A DNA stretch of 64,000 nucleotides from Microbacterium sp. CBA3102 (GTDB lineage Bacteria; Actinomycetota; Actinomycetes; Actinomycetales; Microbacteriaceae): NCBI RefSeq assembly GCF_007954505.1, contig NZ_CP042412.1, positions 496,001 to 560,000 on the forward strand, in the 5' to 3' direction. Positions 53,930 through 62,791 of this stretch are shown piece by piece; the stretch's first letter is position 1; each line of letters starts with the position of its first letter. Position numbers and translations under genes: made by a program. A model generated the notes under the pieces. The model was not told the origin of the DNA. It saw only the letters and a program-made list of their open reading frames with translations, and did not search any database.

Positions 53930-54907
53930 TCAGTCGCGCAGCCAGCCCGCAGCCTCGGTCGCCCAATAGGTCAGCACCGCATCCGCGCCCGCCCGTCGGA
54001 TCGAGAGCAGGGATTCGAGCACGGCGGCCCGCCGGTCGATCCAGCCGTTCGCGCCGGCGGCCTCGATCATCGCGTACTCGCCGGAGACCTGGTACGCCCA
54101 AACCGGAACGCTCACGGTGTCACGCACCTCCCGCAGCACGTCGAGGAACGCCATCGCCGGCTTCACCATCACGATGTCGGCGCCCTCGGCCTCATCGACG
54201 ACGGCCTCACGCACGCCCTCGCGGCGGTTGCCGGGGTCGAGCTGGTACGTGCGCCGGTCACCCTGCAGCTGCGAGTCGACGGCTTCACGGAACGGTCCGT
54301 AGAAGGCGCTCGCGTACTTCGCGGCGTAGGCGAGGAGAAGCGTGTCGGTGAAGCCCTCGGCATCCAGGGCAGCGCGGATCACCGCGACCTGGCCGTCCAT
54401 CATGCCGGAGAGCCCGAGGAGCTGCGACCCCGCCCGCGCCTGTGCGAGCGCCATCGAGGTGTACCGCTCCAGCGTCGCGTCGTTGTCGACCGAGCCGTCG
54501 GCCGCGAGCACGCCGCAGTGACCGTGGTCGGTGAACTCGTCGAGGCAGAGGTCCGTCTGGACCACGAGTGCGTCGCCGACCTCGGCCGCGAGCGCCGCCG
54601 TGGCGAGGTTGAGGATGCCGTGCGGGTCGTCGGCACCGGAGCCGCGGGCGTCGCGGACCTCCGGGACGCCGAAGAGCATCACACCGCCGACACCCGCCTC
54701 CGCCGCCTCCACCGCCGCCGCACGCAAGGAATCGATCGAGTGCTGCGCGACACCGGGCATCGAGCCGATCTGCACCGGTTCGGTGAGTCCTTCGCGGACG
54801 AACAGCGGGAGCACGAGCTGCCGCGGCTCCAGCGAGGTCTCGCGCACGAGGTCGCGCACGGCCCGAGACCGGCGCAACCGCCTCAGGCGAACATCGGGGT
54901 AGCTCAC
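53930..54907 (-). CDS. hemB: Porphobilinogen synthase (5-aminolevulinate dehydratase)
   Basis: A 325-residue enzyme condensing two 5-aminolevulinates to porphobilinogen. The Schiff-base lysines are in [14 protein letters not shown] and [10 protein letters not shown]. The metal segment [14 protein letters not shown] keeps two of the three cysteines of zinc-type enzymes and has Asp in place of the third, the form common in actinobacteria. The GTG start overlaps the hemD stop as GTGA. Confidence 0.96.
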   Translation of the reverse strand: MSYPDVRLRRLRRSRAVRDLVRETSLEPRQLVLPLFVREGLTEPVQIGSMPGVAQHSIDSLRAAAVEAAEAGVGGVMLFGVPEVRDARGSGADDPHGILNLATAALAAEVGDALVVQTDLCLDEFTDHGHCGVLAADGSVDNDATLERYTSMALAQARAGSQLLGLSGMMDGQVAVIRAALDAEGFTDTLLLAYAAKYASAFYGPFREAVDSQLQGDRRTYQLDPGNRREGVREAVVDEAEGADIVMVKPAMAFLDVLREVRDTVSVPVWAYQVSGEYAMIEAAGANGWIDRRAAVLESLLSIRRAGADAVLTYWATEAAGWLRD

Positions 54908-55704
54908 GGTGCGAACTCGTCGGCCGCGTGCGGAAGGGTGAAGTGCGAGACGGCGTCGATCAGTGCGTCGATCGTCTGCCGGTCGGCGACCACCGACACG
55001 GGCAGTCCTGCGAGCTGGGCATCCCTCGCCGTCCGTGGGCCGATCGCGGCGAGCAGCGTCTCATCCGGGATCTCCGGGAACTGCTCGCGCACCTGCTGGG
55101 CGACCGAGCCGCTGGTGACGAGGATCGCGTTGATGCGGCCGTTCTCGACATCGCGGCGGATGCGCTCCGTCACCGGGACGCCGACCGTCCGGTACGCGAC
55201 GACACCGTGGACATCGTGCCCCGCCTCGGAGAGCAGACGACTGAGCACCGGCTTGGCGATCTCGCTGCGCAGGGCGAGGATGCGGCGCGGTTCCTTCTCG
55301 AGTCCGATGAGCTGCCGCGCCATCCCTTCGGCGGAGTTGTCCTGCTCGGGGACGAGCGCGACCTCGTAGCCGACGGCCTGCAGAGCAGCGGCCGTCGTCT
55401 CACCGACCGCGGCGATCTTGGTCGATCGCGGCACGATCGCCCGATGGGCGAAGAGGACGTCCACGGTCGTCGCACTGGTGATCGTGAGCCAGTCGAACTC
55501 TCCGGCGGCGAGCTGCGCGAGCGCGGTGTCGAGCGTCGCCTGGTCGGTGGTCGGGGCGAAGTTGATCAGCGGCGCCACGACGGGGACGGCGCCCAGCGCC
55601 CGAAGGCTCGCGGCGACGCTGTCGCCCCACGGCCCGCCACGGGGCACCAGAATGCGCCAGCCGTCCAGCGGTCGGTCCTGCTTGATTTCTTCGGAAGTGG
55701 TCAT
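54904..55704 (-). CDS. hemD: Uroporphyrinogen-III synthase
   Basis: A 266-residue two-domain protein that closes and inverts ring D of hydroxymethylbilane. The family is poorly conserved; support comes from WRILVPRGG at the N-terminus, [26 protein letters not shown] near residue 115, the second-domain [12 protein letters not shown], and its position between hemC and hemB. The ATG overlaps the hemC stop (ATGA). A short N-terminal extension of about 15 residues precedes the first domain. Confidence 0.92.
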   Translation of the reverse strand: MTTSEEIKQDRPLDGWRILVPRGGPWGDSVAASLRALGAVPVVAPLINFAPTTDQATLDTALAQLAAGEFDWLTITSATTVDVLFAHRAIVPRSTKIAAVGETTAAALQAVGYEVALVPEQDNSAEGMARQLIGLEKEPRRILALRSEIAKPVLSRLLSEAGHDVHGVVAYRTVGVPVTERIRRDVENGRINAILVTSGSVAQQVREQFPEIPDETLLAAIGPRTARDAQLAGLPVSVVADRQTIDALIDAVSHFTLPHAADEFAP

Positions 55705-56696
55705 GAGGATTGCTCTCGGGATACGAGGCCGGCCGCCCCTTGATCGAGCAGCCGACGGGCAACAGTGAACCCGAGCTCGCGCGCTGCGTGCATCGGGTCT
55801 GCACCATCGGCAGCATCCGCTCCATTGCCACTGCCGTTCCGACGAATATACTCCCCGTTCAGGTCTTCGGTGACGTCGAGGCCGATCCGGCGCCCACCGT
55901 CCGTCGCGTAGACCACCGTTCTGACACGGATCGACGAGCCGTCGACGACGGCGTGCGCGGCCATCGGCGCCTGGCATCCCGCATCGAGTCCTTGCAGGAT
56001 CGCGCGCTCCACCGTGATGGCCAGCCGGGTGTCCCTGTCATCGAGACCGGCGAGGGCGTCGAGCAGCTCCCGGGGCGCGTCCGCACGGGTCTCCACCGCG
56101 AGCGAACCCTGCCCCGGAGCGGTCGGCCACTCGGCGAGCCCGAGCTCCTCGCGCTGGAGGGGAGTCCTCGCATCGAGCCGCGACAGCCCTGCCGCAGCGA
56201 GGATCACGGCATCCAGCTCGCCCGAGACGACCCGCGCGAGACGTGAATCCACGTTCCCCCGGATGTCGACGACCTCCGCACGCGGCGCGCGCCGGTGGAC
56301 CTGGGCGATGCGCCGCGGAGAACCGGTGCCGACCGTGCTGCCGGAACGCAGCTCGTGGAGCGGGACGCCGTCGCGGGTGAGGACCACGTCTCGCGGATCC
56401 TCTCGTTTCGGCGTCGCGGCGATCACGAGCCCCTCGGGGACTGCCGTCGGCAGGTCCTTGAGCGAGTGGACGAGGAAGTCGCACTCCCCCGCGAGCAGCG
56501 CCTCGCGCAATCGCGTGGCGAAGATGCCCTGGCCACCGATCTCGGACAGGGAGGCACGGTTCGTGTCGCCCTCGCTGGTGATCGGGACGAGTTCGACAGG
56601 GCGACCGGAGAGCTTCTCGAGCGCGGTCGCGACATGGCCCGACTGCGCCTGCGCGAGCGCGCTGCGACGGGTTCCCAGACGGATGGGGGTGCTCAT
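55701..56696 (-). CDS. hemC: Hydroxymethylbilane synthase (porphobilinogen deaminase)
   Basis: A 331-residue enzyme polymerising four porphobilinogens. N-terminal RLGTRRSALAQAQS and LVHSLKDLPTAV (catalytic Asp, about residue 79) are typical, as is the dipyrromethane-cofactor cysteine in LDAGCQAPMAAHA (about 235). The C-terminus carries a Gly/Ala/Asp-rich insert (about 290-305) before ARELGFTVARRLL. ATG at 56696, 5 bases after the hemQ stop. Confidence 0.96.
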   Translation of the reverse strand: MSTPIRLGTRRSALAQAQSGHVATALEKLSGRPVELVPITSEGDTNRASLSEIGGQGIFATRLREALLAGECDFLVHSLKDLPTAVPEGLVIAATPKREDPRDVVLTRDGVPLHELRSGSTVGTGSPRRIAQVHRRAPRAEVVDIRGNVDSRLARVVSGELDAVILAAAGLSRLDARTPLQREELGLAEWPTAPGQGSLAVETRADAPRELLDALAGLDDRDTRLAITVERAILQGLDAGCQAPMAAHAVVDGSSIRVRTVVYATDGGRRIGLDVTEDLNGEYIRRNGSGNGADAADGADPMHAARELGFTVARRLLDQGAAGLVSREQSS

Positions 56697-56701
56697 GGCG
56701 C

Positions 56702-57382
56702 TTACTGGAGGACGTCCGCGATCTCGTCGAACCGGAGCCTGCGCCCCGTGTAGAAGGGCACCTCCTCCTTCACGTACATCCGCGCGTCCGTGTAGCGCAG
56801 GTCCCGCATGAGGTCGACCAGGTCGGTGAGCTCATCGGCCTCGAGCGGCAGCAGCCACTCGTAGTCGCCGAGCGCGAAGGACGCGACCGTGTTGGCGAGG
56901 ACGCCGGTGAACGCCGCACCCCGGCGTCCGTGGTCGGCCAGCATCGTGCGCCGCTCCTCCTCCGGAGCGAGGTACCACTCGGGCGTGCGCACGAAGGGGT
57001 ACAGGCACAGCCAGTCCTTGGGCTCGATACCGCGCAGGAATCCGGGGACGTGTGCGCGGTTGAACTCGGCATCGCGATGGACGCCCATGACGTTCCACAC
57101 CGGGAGGAGCGGACGCAGGAGCTCGGTGCGACGCAGGCGTCGAAGGGCCTTCTGCAGCTCTTCCGCGGTGTCGCCGTGCAGCCACACCATGAGATCGGCG
57201 TCAGCCTTGAGTCCGGAGACGTCGTAGAAGCCGCGAACGGTCACCCCGGAGTCCTCGATGTACGCGACGATCGTCTCGAGCTCCGTCGACTCGCTCTCCG
57301 TCACGGGAACATCGGGATTCCGTCGCCAGACGGCCCAGAGTGTGAAGCCGGACGGGTTCTCAGCGCTCTCTTCGGACATCAT
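56702..57382 (-). CDS. hemQ: Coproheme decarboxylase HemQ (chlorite dismutase family)
   Basis: A 226-residue protein that converts coproheme III to heme b, the last step of the coproporphyrin-dependent pathway of Gram-positive bacteria. Visible family segments: FTLWAVWRR, LMVWLHGDT, RGIEPKDWLCLYPFVRTPEWYLAPEEERRTML split around residue 130, and ALGDYEWLLPLEAD. Two adjacent ATGs (57382, 57379) are possible; GGGGAG lies 1 and 4 bases upstream, favouring the second slightly. First of hemQ-hemC-hemD-hemB-hemL. Confidence 0.94.
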   Translation of the reverse strand: MMSEESAENPSGFTLWAVWRRNPDVPVTESESTELETIVAYIEDSGVTVRGFYDVSGLKADADLMVWLHGDTAEELQKALRRLRRTELLRPLLPVWNVMGVHRDAEFNRAHVPGFLRGIEPKDWLCLYPFVRTPEWYLAPEEERRTMLADHGRRGAAFTGVLANTVASFALGDYEWLLPLEADELTDLVDLMRDLRYTDARMYVKEEVPFYTGRRLRFDEIADVLQ

Positions 57383-57459
57383 GCTCCCCAGTCTGCCTCG
57401 TTTGTGCAGGAGCCGCTAATCACCCCAGAAGCGGTCCCGACCTCTCGGAACTCCGCGCG

Positions 57460-57732
57460 TCAGCGGGAGATCACGCGCGCGATCGCCCAGACCGCACCGC
57501 CCACGGCCGCAGCGACGCCGACAGCAGCGGCGATCGCACCGATCGGGTTGCGATCGGCGAACACCCGGGCCTTGGCGGCGGCGCGCGTGGAGGCCTTCTC
57601 GAGACGGCGCGGCAGGTTGCCCTTGACCTCGATGGCGGCGAGCGCGGCCTTCAGCTCAGCGCGCGCGGAGGCGACGGGGTCGACGATCCCGGCGGGGACG
57701 GCGGTGCGCGGCATCGACTCAGAATTCGTCAT
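57460..57732 (-). CDS. DUF3618-like small membrane protein
   Basis: A 90-residue protein. An N-terminal helix (ARAELKAALAAIEVKGNLPRR, split at about 24-44) matches the DUF3618 pattern. A basic segment and one hydrophobic helix follow (GAIAAAVGVAAAVGGAVWAIA, about 64-84). The ATG overlaps the end of the upstream holin-superfamily gene by 14 bases. Function unknown; together with its two upstream neighbours it resembles the actinobacterial envelope-associated small-protein trio. Confidence 0.78.
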   Translation of the reverse strand: MTNSESMPRTAVPAGIVDPVASARAELKAALAAIEVKGNLPRRLEKASTRAAAKARVFADRNPIGAIAAAVGVAAAVGGAVWAIARVISR

Positions 57733-58126
57733 CGCCGGCCTCCTTCACGAGTCGGATGTCTTCCGCGACGGCCTGCGCCGGGTTCTGGCGCGCGAGGACC
57801 TTGCGGAACTTCAGGATGCCGAGCAGCGCGAACAGCAGCACGGCCAGGATCAGGATGCCGAACACGGCGATCGCCGAGAGCCACACGGGCCACCACGACG
57901 AGAGTCCGGCGATCGCGAAGACCAGGATCACGGGCACGGCCCAGAACAGGAAGAACAGCGCGACGAGGAACCACACGGAGCCGATACCGGCGTCCTTCGA
58001 GGTCCGCGAGATCCACGCCTTCGCGGCGTCGATCTCGGCCTTGACCAGATTCGTGACGAGTTCCGGCAGATCCCCGAGCAGGGTCAGCAGACTGTCGTCG
58101 GCACGATCACGGTAACCGCGGGGCAT
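57719..58126 (-). CDS. Phage-holin-superfamily (Act_Holin_6-like) membrane protein
   Basis: A 135-residue protein. Its amphipathic N-terminal helix (LLTLLGDLPELVTNLVKAEID) precedes two transmembrane segments (about 50-72 and 80-102) and a charged tail. The family name comes from distant similarity to holins; the gene is chromosomal and widespread in actinobacteria, with no phage genes nearby. ATG at 58126, one base before the stop of the YtxH-like gene. Likely cotranscribed with both neighbours. Confidence 0.8.
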   Translation of the reverse strand: MPRGYRDRADDSLLTLLGDLPELVTNLVKAEIDAAKAWISRTSKDAGIGSVWFLVALFFLFWAVPVILVFAIAGLSSWWPVWLSAIAVFGILILAVLLFALLGILKFRKVLARQNPAQAVAEDIRLVKEAGDDEF

Positions 58127-58127
58127 G

Positions 58128-58559
58128 TCAGGCGCCGGACTTCTTGGGGGCGGACTTGGTCGCCGCGGGCTTCTTGGCCGCGGGCTTCTTGGCGGCGGGC
58201 TTCTTGGCGGGCGTGCTCGCCGTCGCCTTCGCGGCCTCGACCGCTTCCTCGGTGGCTTCGGCGAGGTCTTCCGCCGCCTCGCGGCCGGTGGCGATGGCGG
58301 AGTCGAGTCGCTGACCCGGGGTGCCGTTGCCGCTGACGGACTTGGCGACCTTCACCACGCCGGTCCAGAGCGCTCCCGGCACGGCAGCGGCCTTGTCGCC
58401 GACGAAGCCCTTGACCTTGGTGACCTGCTCCTGCACCGGATCGAGGTTCCACACCTTCAGCCACTGCGTCTTGATCTGTTCGTAGCGCTCACGTCCGGCA
58501 CGGGTGCCGAGGACGTAGCCCACGCCGAGTCCGACGACGAGTCCGATCTTCCCCTTCAT
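58128..58559 (-). CDS. YtxH-like protein with Lys/Ala/Pro-rich tail
   Basis: A 143-residue protein. The glycine-rich first 20 residues (GKIGLVVGLGVGYVLGTRAGRERY, split at residue 3-26) form the YtxH membrane-entry motif. A helical middle follows, and the last 30 residues are AKKPA repeats resembling the tails of actinobacterial histone-like proteins. The tail could bind nucleic acid or acidic wall polymers. It is first of a three-gene unit. Function unknown. Confidence 0.8.
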   Translation of the reverse strand: MKGKIGLVVGLGVGYVLGTRAGRERYEQIKTQWLKVWNLDPVQEQVTKVKGFVGDKAAAVPGALWTGVVKVAKSVSGNGTPGQRLDSAIATGREAAEDLAEATEEAVEAAKATASTPAKKPAAKKPAAKKPAATKSAPKKSGA

Positions 58560-58658
58560 GGGGTCTCCTCACCTTGTTCCGGTTGTCCGGCCAGCTTCGC
58601 CCGGCTTGGATCGACCGCAGGCTTCGCGCCCGGCGGCAGGTTCCCAGCGTAACCCCGT

Positions 58659-58674
58659 ATGCCGATTTCGGCAT
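58659..58674. promoter_or_regulatory. Short perfect palindrome between hemY and the YtxH-like gene
   Basis: ATGCCGA-TT-TCGGCAT, 7 bp each arm, in the 148-base gap. The loop is too short for a hairpin, so a dimeric protein site or part of a promoter for the three small genes is more likely. Otherwise I see nothing in this gap. Confidence 0.35.
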
Positions 58675-58707
58675 CTATGCGCCGGAGGGTTGACACGGAG
58701 AGGTGTC

Positions 58708-60285
58708 TCAGTCCCACAACAGGGTGCGCCGCAAGCGGTCCGCCTCGTCCCGCGCATCCGGGATCACCTGCGCGAGCCCTGTTCCGGCGAGCCAGGCACC
58801 GACCGCAGCGAGGCCGGGAACCGCCTGAACCGCAGCCCGCGCGGCCCGACGCCGGGCCCCGGATCCGATGATCGACGCCGGCTGCGACTGCACGAAACGG
58901 CCGCGATGGAAGGCGAGGACGGCCGCGGGGGCGAGGGGGACACCGAGCAGAGCAGCGGCTTCCCTGCGAGCGAGGTCCGCGGCATCGGCATCGCTCAGCT
59001 CTGCAGTGGCGGCCGGTTCGCCCTGCGCGCCGAACGACACGCGGACGACATGGCGACCTCCTGCCGCTTCACGCACCCACCCCCACTTCGCGGTCGAGTG
59101 CGTCAGAGCCTTGGCCGTGTGGCTGCCCGGCACCGTGAGTACGCCGGTGCCACGCGGGGTGGCATCCAACGCGGGCGCGTCGAGGATCAGGGTGACGATC
59201 TCGATCTCGGGCGAGGCCGCCGCCTCCGTCTTCCGAAGATCGGGCACCACCGAGGAGAGGAGTTCCCGCGCCGTGGACTCGGGCGTCGCGATGATGACGG
59301 CGTCGGCGGCGAGCTCTTCGACCACCGGAGCAGCGGATTCCACCGCGGCGGCACGCAACTCCGTGACGACCGCGGCCTCGTCGTCGGTGACGGCGGGGAG
59401 GTCGACGACGGGCGCAGTCTCCACCTCCACCGTCCAGGCCGCCCCGGCCCGGCGCACGCTGCGCACCCTCACGCCCGTCCGCACGTCGGCGTCGAGGCGT
59501 CCCAGATCGGCGGCGAGCGCGTCGACGAGGGCGCTCATGCCTCCGGAGAGTCCTTCCACCGCCGCTCCGGGCGCCTTGTCCGCCGCGCTCGCCGTCGCCG
59601 CCCTCGCCGTGGCCGCCTCGTCACGGAGCGACTGCACCGCACCGGAGAGGGAGCCGACGCGGGTGAGCGCTGCGTTGAGACCCGGAGCTGCCACGTCGAT
59701 GTCGACGTCGTCGGGAGACGCGGAGTAGACGCCGGTCGTGACGGGCGCGACGAGACGGTCGCGCACCTTGGGTCCCATACGCGAGGCGACCAGCTTGCCG
59801 AGACTGAGCTGGTGGCCGATCGTGAGGGGCGGCCGGACACGATCGAGGTAGGCGCGCCAGACGCCCGACCATCCGATGATCCGACGCACGTCGTCCTGGA
59901 ACGGGTTCGCGGGGATCCCCAGGATCCCTCCGACCGGGAGCGGTGCCGCGCCCACGCCGGGGATGCCGGCCAACCAGGCGGCGCCCGCCTGTGGAGCCAC
60001 GATGCGATCTGCGAGGCCGAGCTCCTCGACGAAGGCGCGCACGTGTCCGCCCCTGGTGGCATAGCTCTCGGCCCCCGCATCGACGACGACGCCGTCCAGC
60101 TCGATGCGACGGATCGCGCCCCCCGGTTCGTCCGCGGACTCGAGCAGGGTGACGCGCATGCCGACCTTGGCGCACTCCCGTGCCGCGACGAGGCCGCCGA
60201 TGCCGCCACCGATCACGACCACGTGCTTCTGCGCCGCGCGGGCGGCGAGATCGGACGGCTCTGCAGCGGAGAGGTCAGGCGTCAT
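58708..60285 (-). CDS. hemY: Coproporphyrinogen III oxidase (HemY/HemG-type flavoenzyme)
   Basis: A 525-residue FAD enzyme. The dinucleotide motif VVVIGGGIGGLVAARECA is at about residues 22-39, followed by DEPGGAIRRIELDGVVVDAGAESY, typical of the protoporphyrinogen oxidase family. In actinobacteria that carry HemQ this enzyme oxidises coproporphyrinogen III to coproporphyrin III. An Ala/Thr/Asp-rich insert lies at about 310-345. ATG at 60285 is preceded by GAGGGC. It is separated from hemE by the ArsR/epimerase pair. Confidence 0.92.
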   Translation of the reverse strand: MTPDLSAAEPSDLAARAAQKHVVVIGGGIGGLVAARECAKVGMRVTLLESADEPGGAIRRIELDGVVVDAGAESYATRGGHVRAFVEELGLADRIVAPQAGAAWLAGIPGVGAAPLPVGGILGIPANPFQDDVRRIIGWSGVWRAYLDRVRPPLTIGHQLSLGKLVASRMGPKVRDRLVAPVTTGVYSASPDDVDIDVAAPGLNAALTRVGSLSGAVQSLRDEAATARAATASAADKAPGAAVEGLSGGMSALVDALAADLGRLDADVRTGVRVRSVRRAGAAWTVEVETAPVVDLPAVTDDEAAVVTELRAAAVESAAPVVEELAADAVIIATPESTARELLSSVVPDLRKTEAAASPEIEIVTLILDAPALDATPRGTGVLTVPGSHTAKALTHSTAKWGWVREAAGGRHVVRVSFGAQGEPAATAELSDADAADLARREAAALLGVPLAPAAVLAFHRGRFVQSQPASIIGSGARRRAARAAVQAVPGLAAVGAWLAGTGLAQVIPDARDEADRLRRTLLWD

Positions 60286-60311
60286 GCCCTCAATTCTCCC
60301 ACCGGTGCGGA

Positions 60312-60644
60312 TCAGGCCTCGACGGGCTCAGAACTGCCGCGTCCACGCTTGCGGACCTCGCGCAGCACGATCTGCTCGGGGCACACCGTCGAGAGGAAGT
60401 CGCCGACGGACAGCGCGAGCCGTTCACCGACGAGCGAGTAGAGGATGCGGTTGGCGTCGCGGCGCTCGGTGACGAGTCCGGCCTGGCGGAGCACGCTCAG
60501 GTGACGGGAGATGGTCGGCCCGCTCGCGGAGAAGCGCGACGCGATCTCGCCGGCCGCGAGTTCCCCCTCTTTCAGATCCTGCAGGATCTGGCGCCGGGTG
60601 GGGTGCGCCAGCGCCGCGAAGATGTCGCTCGCGCTGTCTGCCAT
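60312..60644 (-). CDS. ArsR-family regulator
   Basis: A 110-residue winged-helix repressor. FAALAHPTRRQILQDLKEGE, FSASGPTISRHLSVLRQAGLV and RDANRILYSLV give the full ArsR fold (residues 9-70). There is no cysteine metal site of the ArsR/SmtB alpha3 type (only one Cys, near residue 87), so it probably senses something other than metal by that route. It is divergent from an NAD(P)-binding epimerase, with a 9-bp inverted repeat between them. ATG at 60644. Confidence 0.9.
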   Translation of the reverse strand: MADSASDIFAALAHPTRRQILQDLKEGELAAGEIASRFSASGPTISRHLSVLRQAGLVTERRDANRILYSLVGERLALSVGDFLSTVCPEQIVLREVRKRGRGSSEPVEA

Positions 60645-60659
60645 GGTTGCAATATAGCA

Positions 60660-60702
60660 CCTTTGCTAGATACTCTTTAGCCGCATAGCTAATTAGCAAA
60701 GG
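60660..60702. promoter_or_regulatory. ArsR operator: CCTTTGCTA/TAGCAAAGG inverted repeat
   Basis: Exact 9-bp arms at 60660-60668 and 60694-60702 with a 25-base AT-rich centre containing further TAGC/GCTA motifs. The right arm overlaps the AAAGGAG ribosome binding site of the epimerase gene, and the left arm lies just upstream of arsR. Binding would shut off both genes. Confidence 0.65.
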
Positions 60703-60711
60703 AGAAGCACC

Positions 60712-61623
60712 ATGCGGGTAGCGATCACGGGCGGCACCGGATTCGTCGGCAGAAACCTCGCCGACCGCCTCGACGACGCGGTCGTGATCTCCCGCCGGAA
60801 CGGCATCGAGATCACCGACGTGGAGGCCCTGAGTAGAGCCTTCGAGGGGTGCGACGCCGTGGCGCACTGCGCCGGGATCAACCGCGAGATAGACGGACAG
60901 ACGTTCCGTCGCGTGCACGTCGGCGGGACGAGGGCCGTGGTGGAGGCAGCCCGTCGCGCCGGCGTGCAGCGCATCGTCCTCGTCAGCTTCCTCCGAGCAC
61001 GCCCCGACTGCGGCTCCGGATACCACGAGTCGAAGTGGGAGGCGGAGGAGATCGTCCGCGCCTCCGGCATACCGCACACCATCCTCAAGTCCGGGATGAT
61101 CTACGGCCCCGGCGATCACATGGTCGACCACGTGACCAAGGCGGTGCGGACACTGCCCTTCTTCTGGACCGTCGGCTACCGCGAACGCACGGCACGACCG
61201 GTGCCCGTGGAGGACGCGGTCGACGTCCTCGTCGCCGCTCTCGAAGGCCGCATCGAGGAGCCGACGATCGCGGTCATGGGTGCGGATGAGGTCACACTCG
61301 GCGAGGCGATCCGTCGCATCGCCCGTGTCGCCGGACGCCGTCCCGCGTTCCTCCCGGTGCCGACCTGGATCGTGCGGGCGCTGGCCCAGGTGACCGAGTG
61401 GACGATGGTCGTCCCGCTCGTGGCGAAGGCTCAGGCACGGATGCTCGCGGAGGGCGTGAGCGAGGCCGCACCGTTCGCCCCCGAGGCGCCGATCGGCATC
61501 CGCCCGGCCCGGGCGTTCGACGACGAGCGCATCCGCGCGGCGCTCCCGGCCGGGGGCTTCACTCTCGACGACCTGCGGATCATGCGTCGTCTGCGGCGGA
61601 CTGCTGGCCCTCGAATCGCGTGA
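60712..61623 (+). CDS. NAD(P)-binding epimerase-like (SDR-a/NmrA-like) protein
   Basis: A 303-residue atypical/extended SDR. Rossmann motif AITGGTGFVGRNLADRL is at the N-terminus, and Tyr-x-x-x-Lys reads YHESKWEAE (about residue 104). ILKSGMIYGPGDHMVDH is typical of complex-I-NDUFA9-like and NmrA-like proteins. There is no membrane segment. AAAGGAG precedes the ATG at 60712. It is the presumed target of the divergent ArsR protein. Substrate unknown; a redox-sensing role is possible. Confidence 0.83.
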   Translation: MRVAITGGTGFVGRNLADRLDDAVVISRRNGIEITDVEALSRAFEGCDAVAHCAGINREIDGQTFRRVHVGGTRAVVEAARRAGVQRIVLVSFLRARPDCGSGYHESKWEAEEIVRASGIPHTILKSGMIYGPGDHMVDHVTKAVRTLPFFWTVGYRERTARPVPVEDAVDVLVAALEGRIEEPTIAVMGADEVTLGEAIRRIARVAGRRPAFLPVPTWIVRALAQVTEWTMVVPLVAKAQARMLAEGVSEAAPFAPEAPIGIRPARAFDDERIRAALPAGGFTLDDLRIMRRLRRTAGPRIA

Positions 61624-61682
61624 ATGGTCGCTTTCGGGTCACGGATGCGACACCTTGCGCGATTCGAACGCCGATCTGATCG

Positions 61683-62705
61683 TCAGAGGGAGTGCGCCAG
61701 CTCGACGACGCGGGTGAGCTGGTCGGGGTCCGTCTCGGGCGGGACGCCGTGTCCGAGGTTGAGGATGTGGGCTCGCGCCGCTCGACCGCGATCGATCACG
61801 TCGCGCACATGAGCCTCCAGCACCGACCACGGGGCGGCGAGGAGCGCAGGATCGATGTTGCCCTGCACCGTGACGTCCGGTCCGAGGATCGCGGCCGCCT
61901 CATCGAGGGGCTGCCGCCAGTCGACACCCACCCCGTCGGCCACACCGTCGAGACGCATGTCGGCGAGGAACGGCCCCGTGCCGACGCCGAAGTGGATGGT
62001 CGGAAGGCTGATGTCTGCGAGCGCGGCGTGGGAGTGCGGAGCCACGAACGCGCGGTAGTCGGCGGTGCTGAGCGATCCGGCCCAGCTGTCGAACAGCTGC
62101 ACGACGGAGGCCCCCGCGTCCCGCTGGGTCTCCAGGAAGCGACGGGAGACACGCGCCAGCCATCCGGCCAGCCGGTTCCACGATTCCGGGTCGGAGTGCA
62201 TCATGGCCCGCGCGCGCAGATGCTCCTTGGAGGGGCCGCCCTCGACGAGGTAGGCCGCGAGCGTGAACGGCGCACCGGCGAAGCCGATCAGCGGGGTGTC
62301 GCCCAGCTCCGCCGTGACGATGCCGACCGCCTCCGCGATGGCCGTGCCGTCCAGGTCGTCCGGATCGATGGCGGTGACACGATCGACGTCGGATGCCGTG
62401 CGCACCGGGTCCGCGAACACCGGACCACGCCCGGGCTCGATCTCGACGTCGACCCCGGCCAGACGCAGCGGGATGACGATGTCGCTGAAGAACACCGCCG
62501 CGTCCACCCCGTGGCGGCGCACCGGCTGCAGCGTGATCTCGGCAGCGAGATCCGGGGTCAGGCAGGCGTCGAGCATCCGGGTCCCGACGCGCAGGTCACG
62601 GTACTCGGGCAGCGACCTGCCGGCCTGCCGCATGAACCAGACCGGGGTGCGGGCGGGACGGTCGCCGGCGAGGGCGCGCAGAAGCGGGGCGTCGGAGAGG
62701 GCCAT
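61683..62705 (-). CDS. hemE: Uroporphyrinogen decarboxylase
   Basis: A 340-residue enzyme converting uroporphyrinogen III to coproporphyrinogen III. Signature text: [18 protein letters not shown] (about residue 19), [10 protein letters not shown] with the catalytic Asp (about 73), [17 protein letters not shown] and [13 protein letters not shown] at the C-terminus. ATG at 62705. It is divergent from hemA, with 86 bases between the starts. Confidence 0.97.
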   Translation of the reverse strand: MALSDAPLLRALAGDRPARTPVWFMRQAGRSLPEYRDLRVGTRMLDACLTPDLAAEITLQPVRRHGVDAAVFFSDIVIPLRLAGVDVEIEPGRGPVFADPVRTASDVDRVTAIDPDDLDGTAIAEAVGIVTAELGDTPLIGFAGAPFTLAAYLVEGGPSKEHLRARAMMHSDPESWNRLAGWLARVSRRFLETQRDAGASVVQLFDSWAGSLSTADYRAFVAPHSHAALADISLPTIHFGVGTGPFLADMRLDGVADGVGVDWRQPLDEAAAILGPDVTVQGNIDPALLAAPWSVLEAHVRDVIDRGRAARAHILNLGHGVPPETDPDQLTRVVELAHSL

Positions 62706-62779
62706 GTCCCCATCCTCGCATTCCGCCCTTATGGAGCCGCCGAGTCGGGCCGCGCGACTCCCCGCTCTCCGCGCTCCGG

Positions 62780-62785
62780 TACAAT
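62780..62785 (+). promoter_or_regulatory. -10 box of a leaderless hemA promoter
   Basis: TACAAT ends six bases before the hemA GTG at 62792. A start site at the usual distance would fall on the start codon itself. No ribosome binding site is seen upstream of it. The -35 region (around 62757-62762) is poor. Confidence 0.55.
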
Positions 62786-62791
62786 CGAAAC

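Noticed and set aside
57719..58126. Holin-like protein considered as evidence of a prophage
   Set aside because: No lysin, capsid, tail, integrase or attachment site nearby; it belongs to a chromosomal small-protein group common in actinobacteria.
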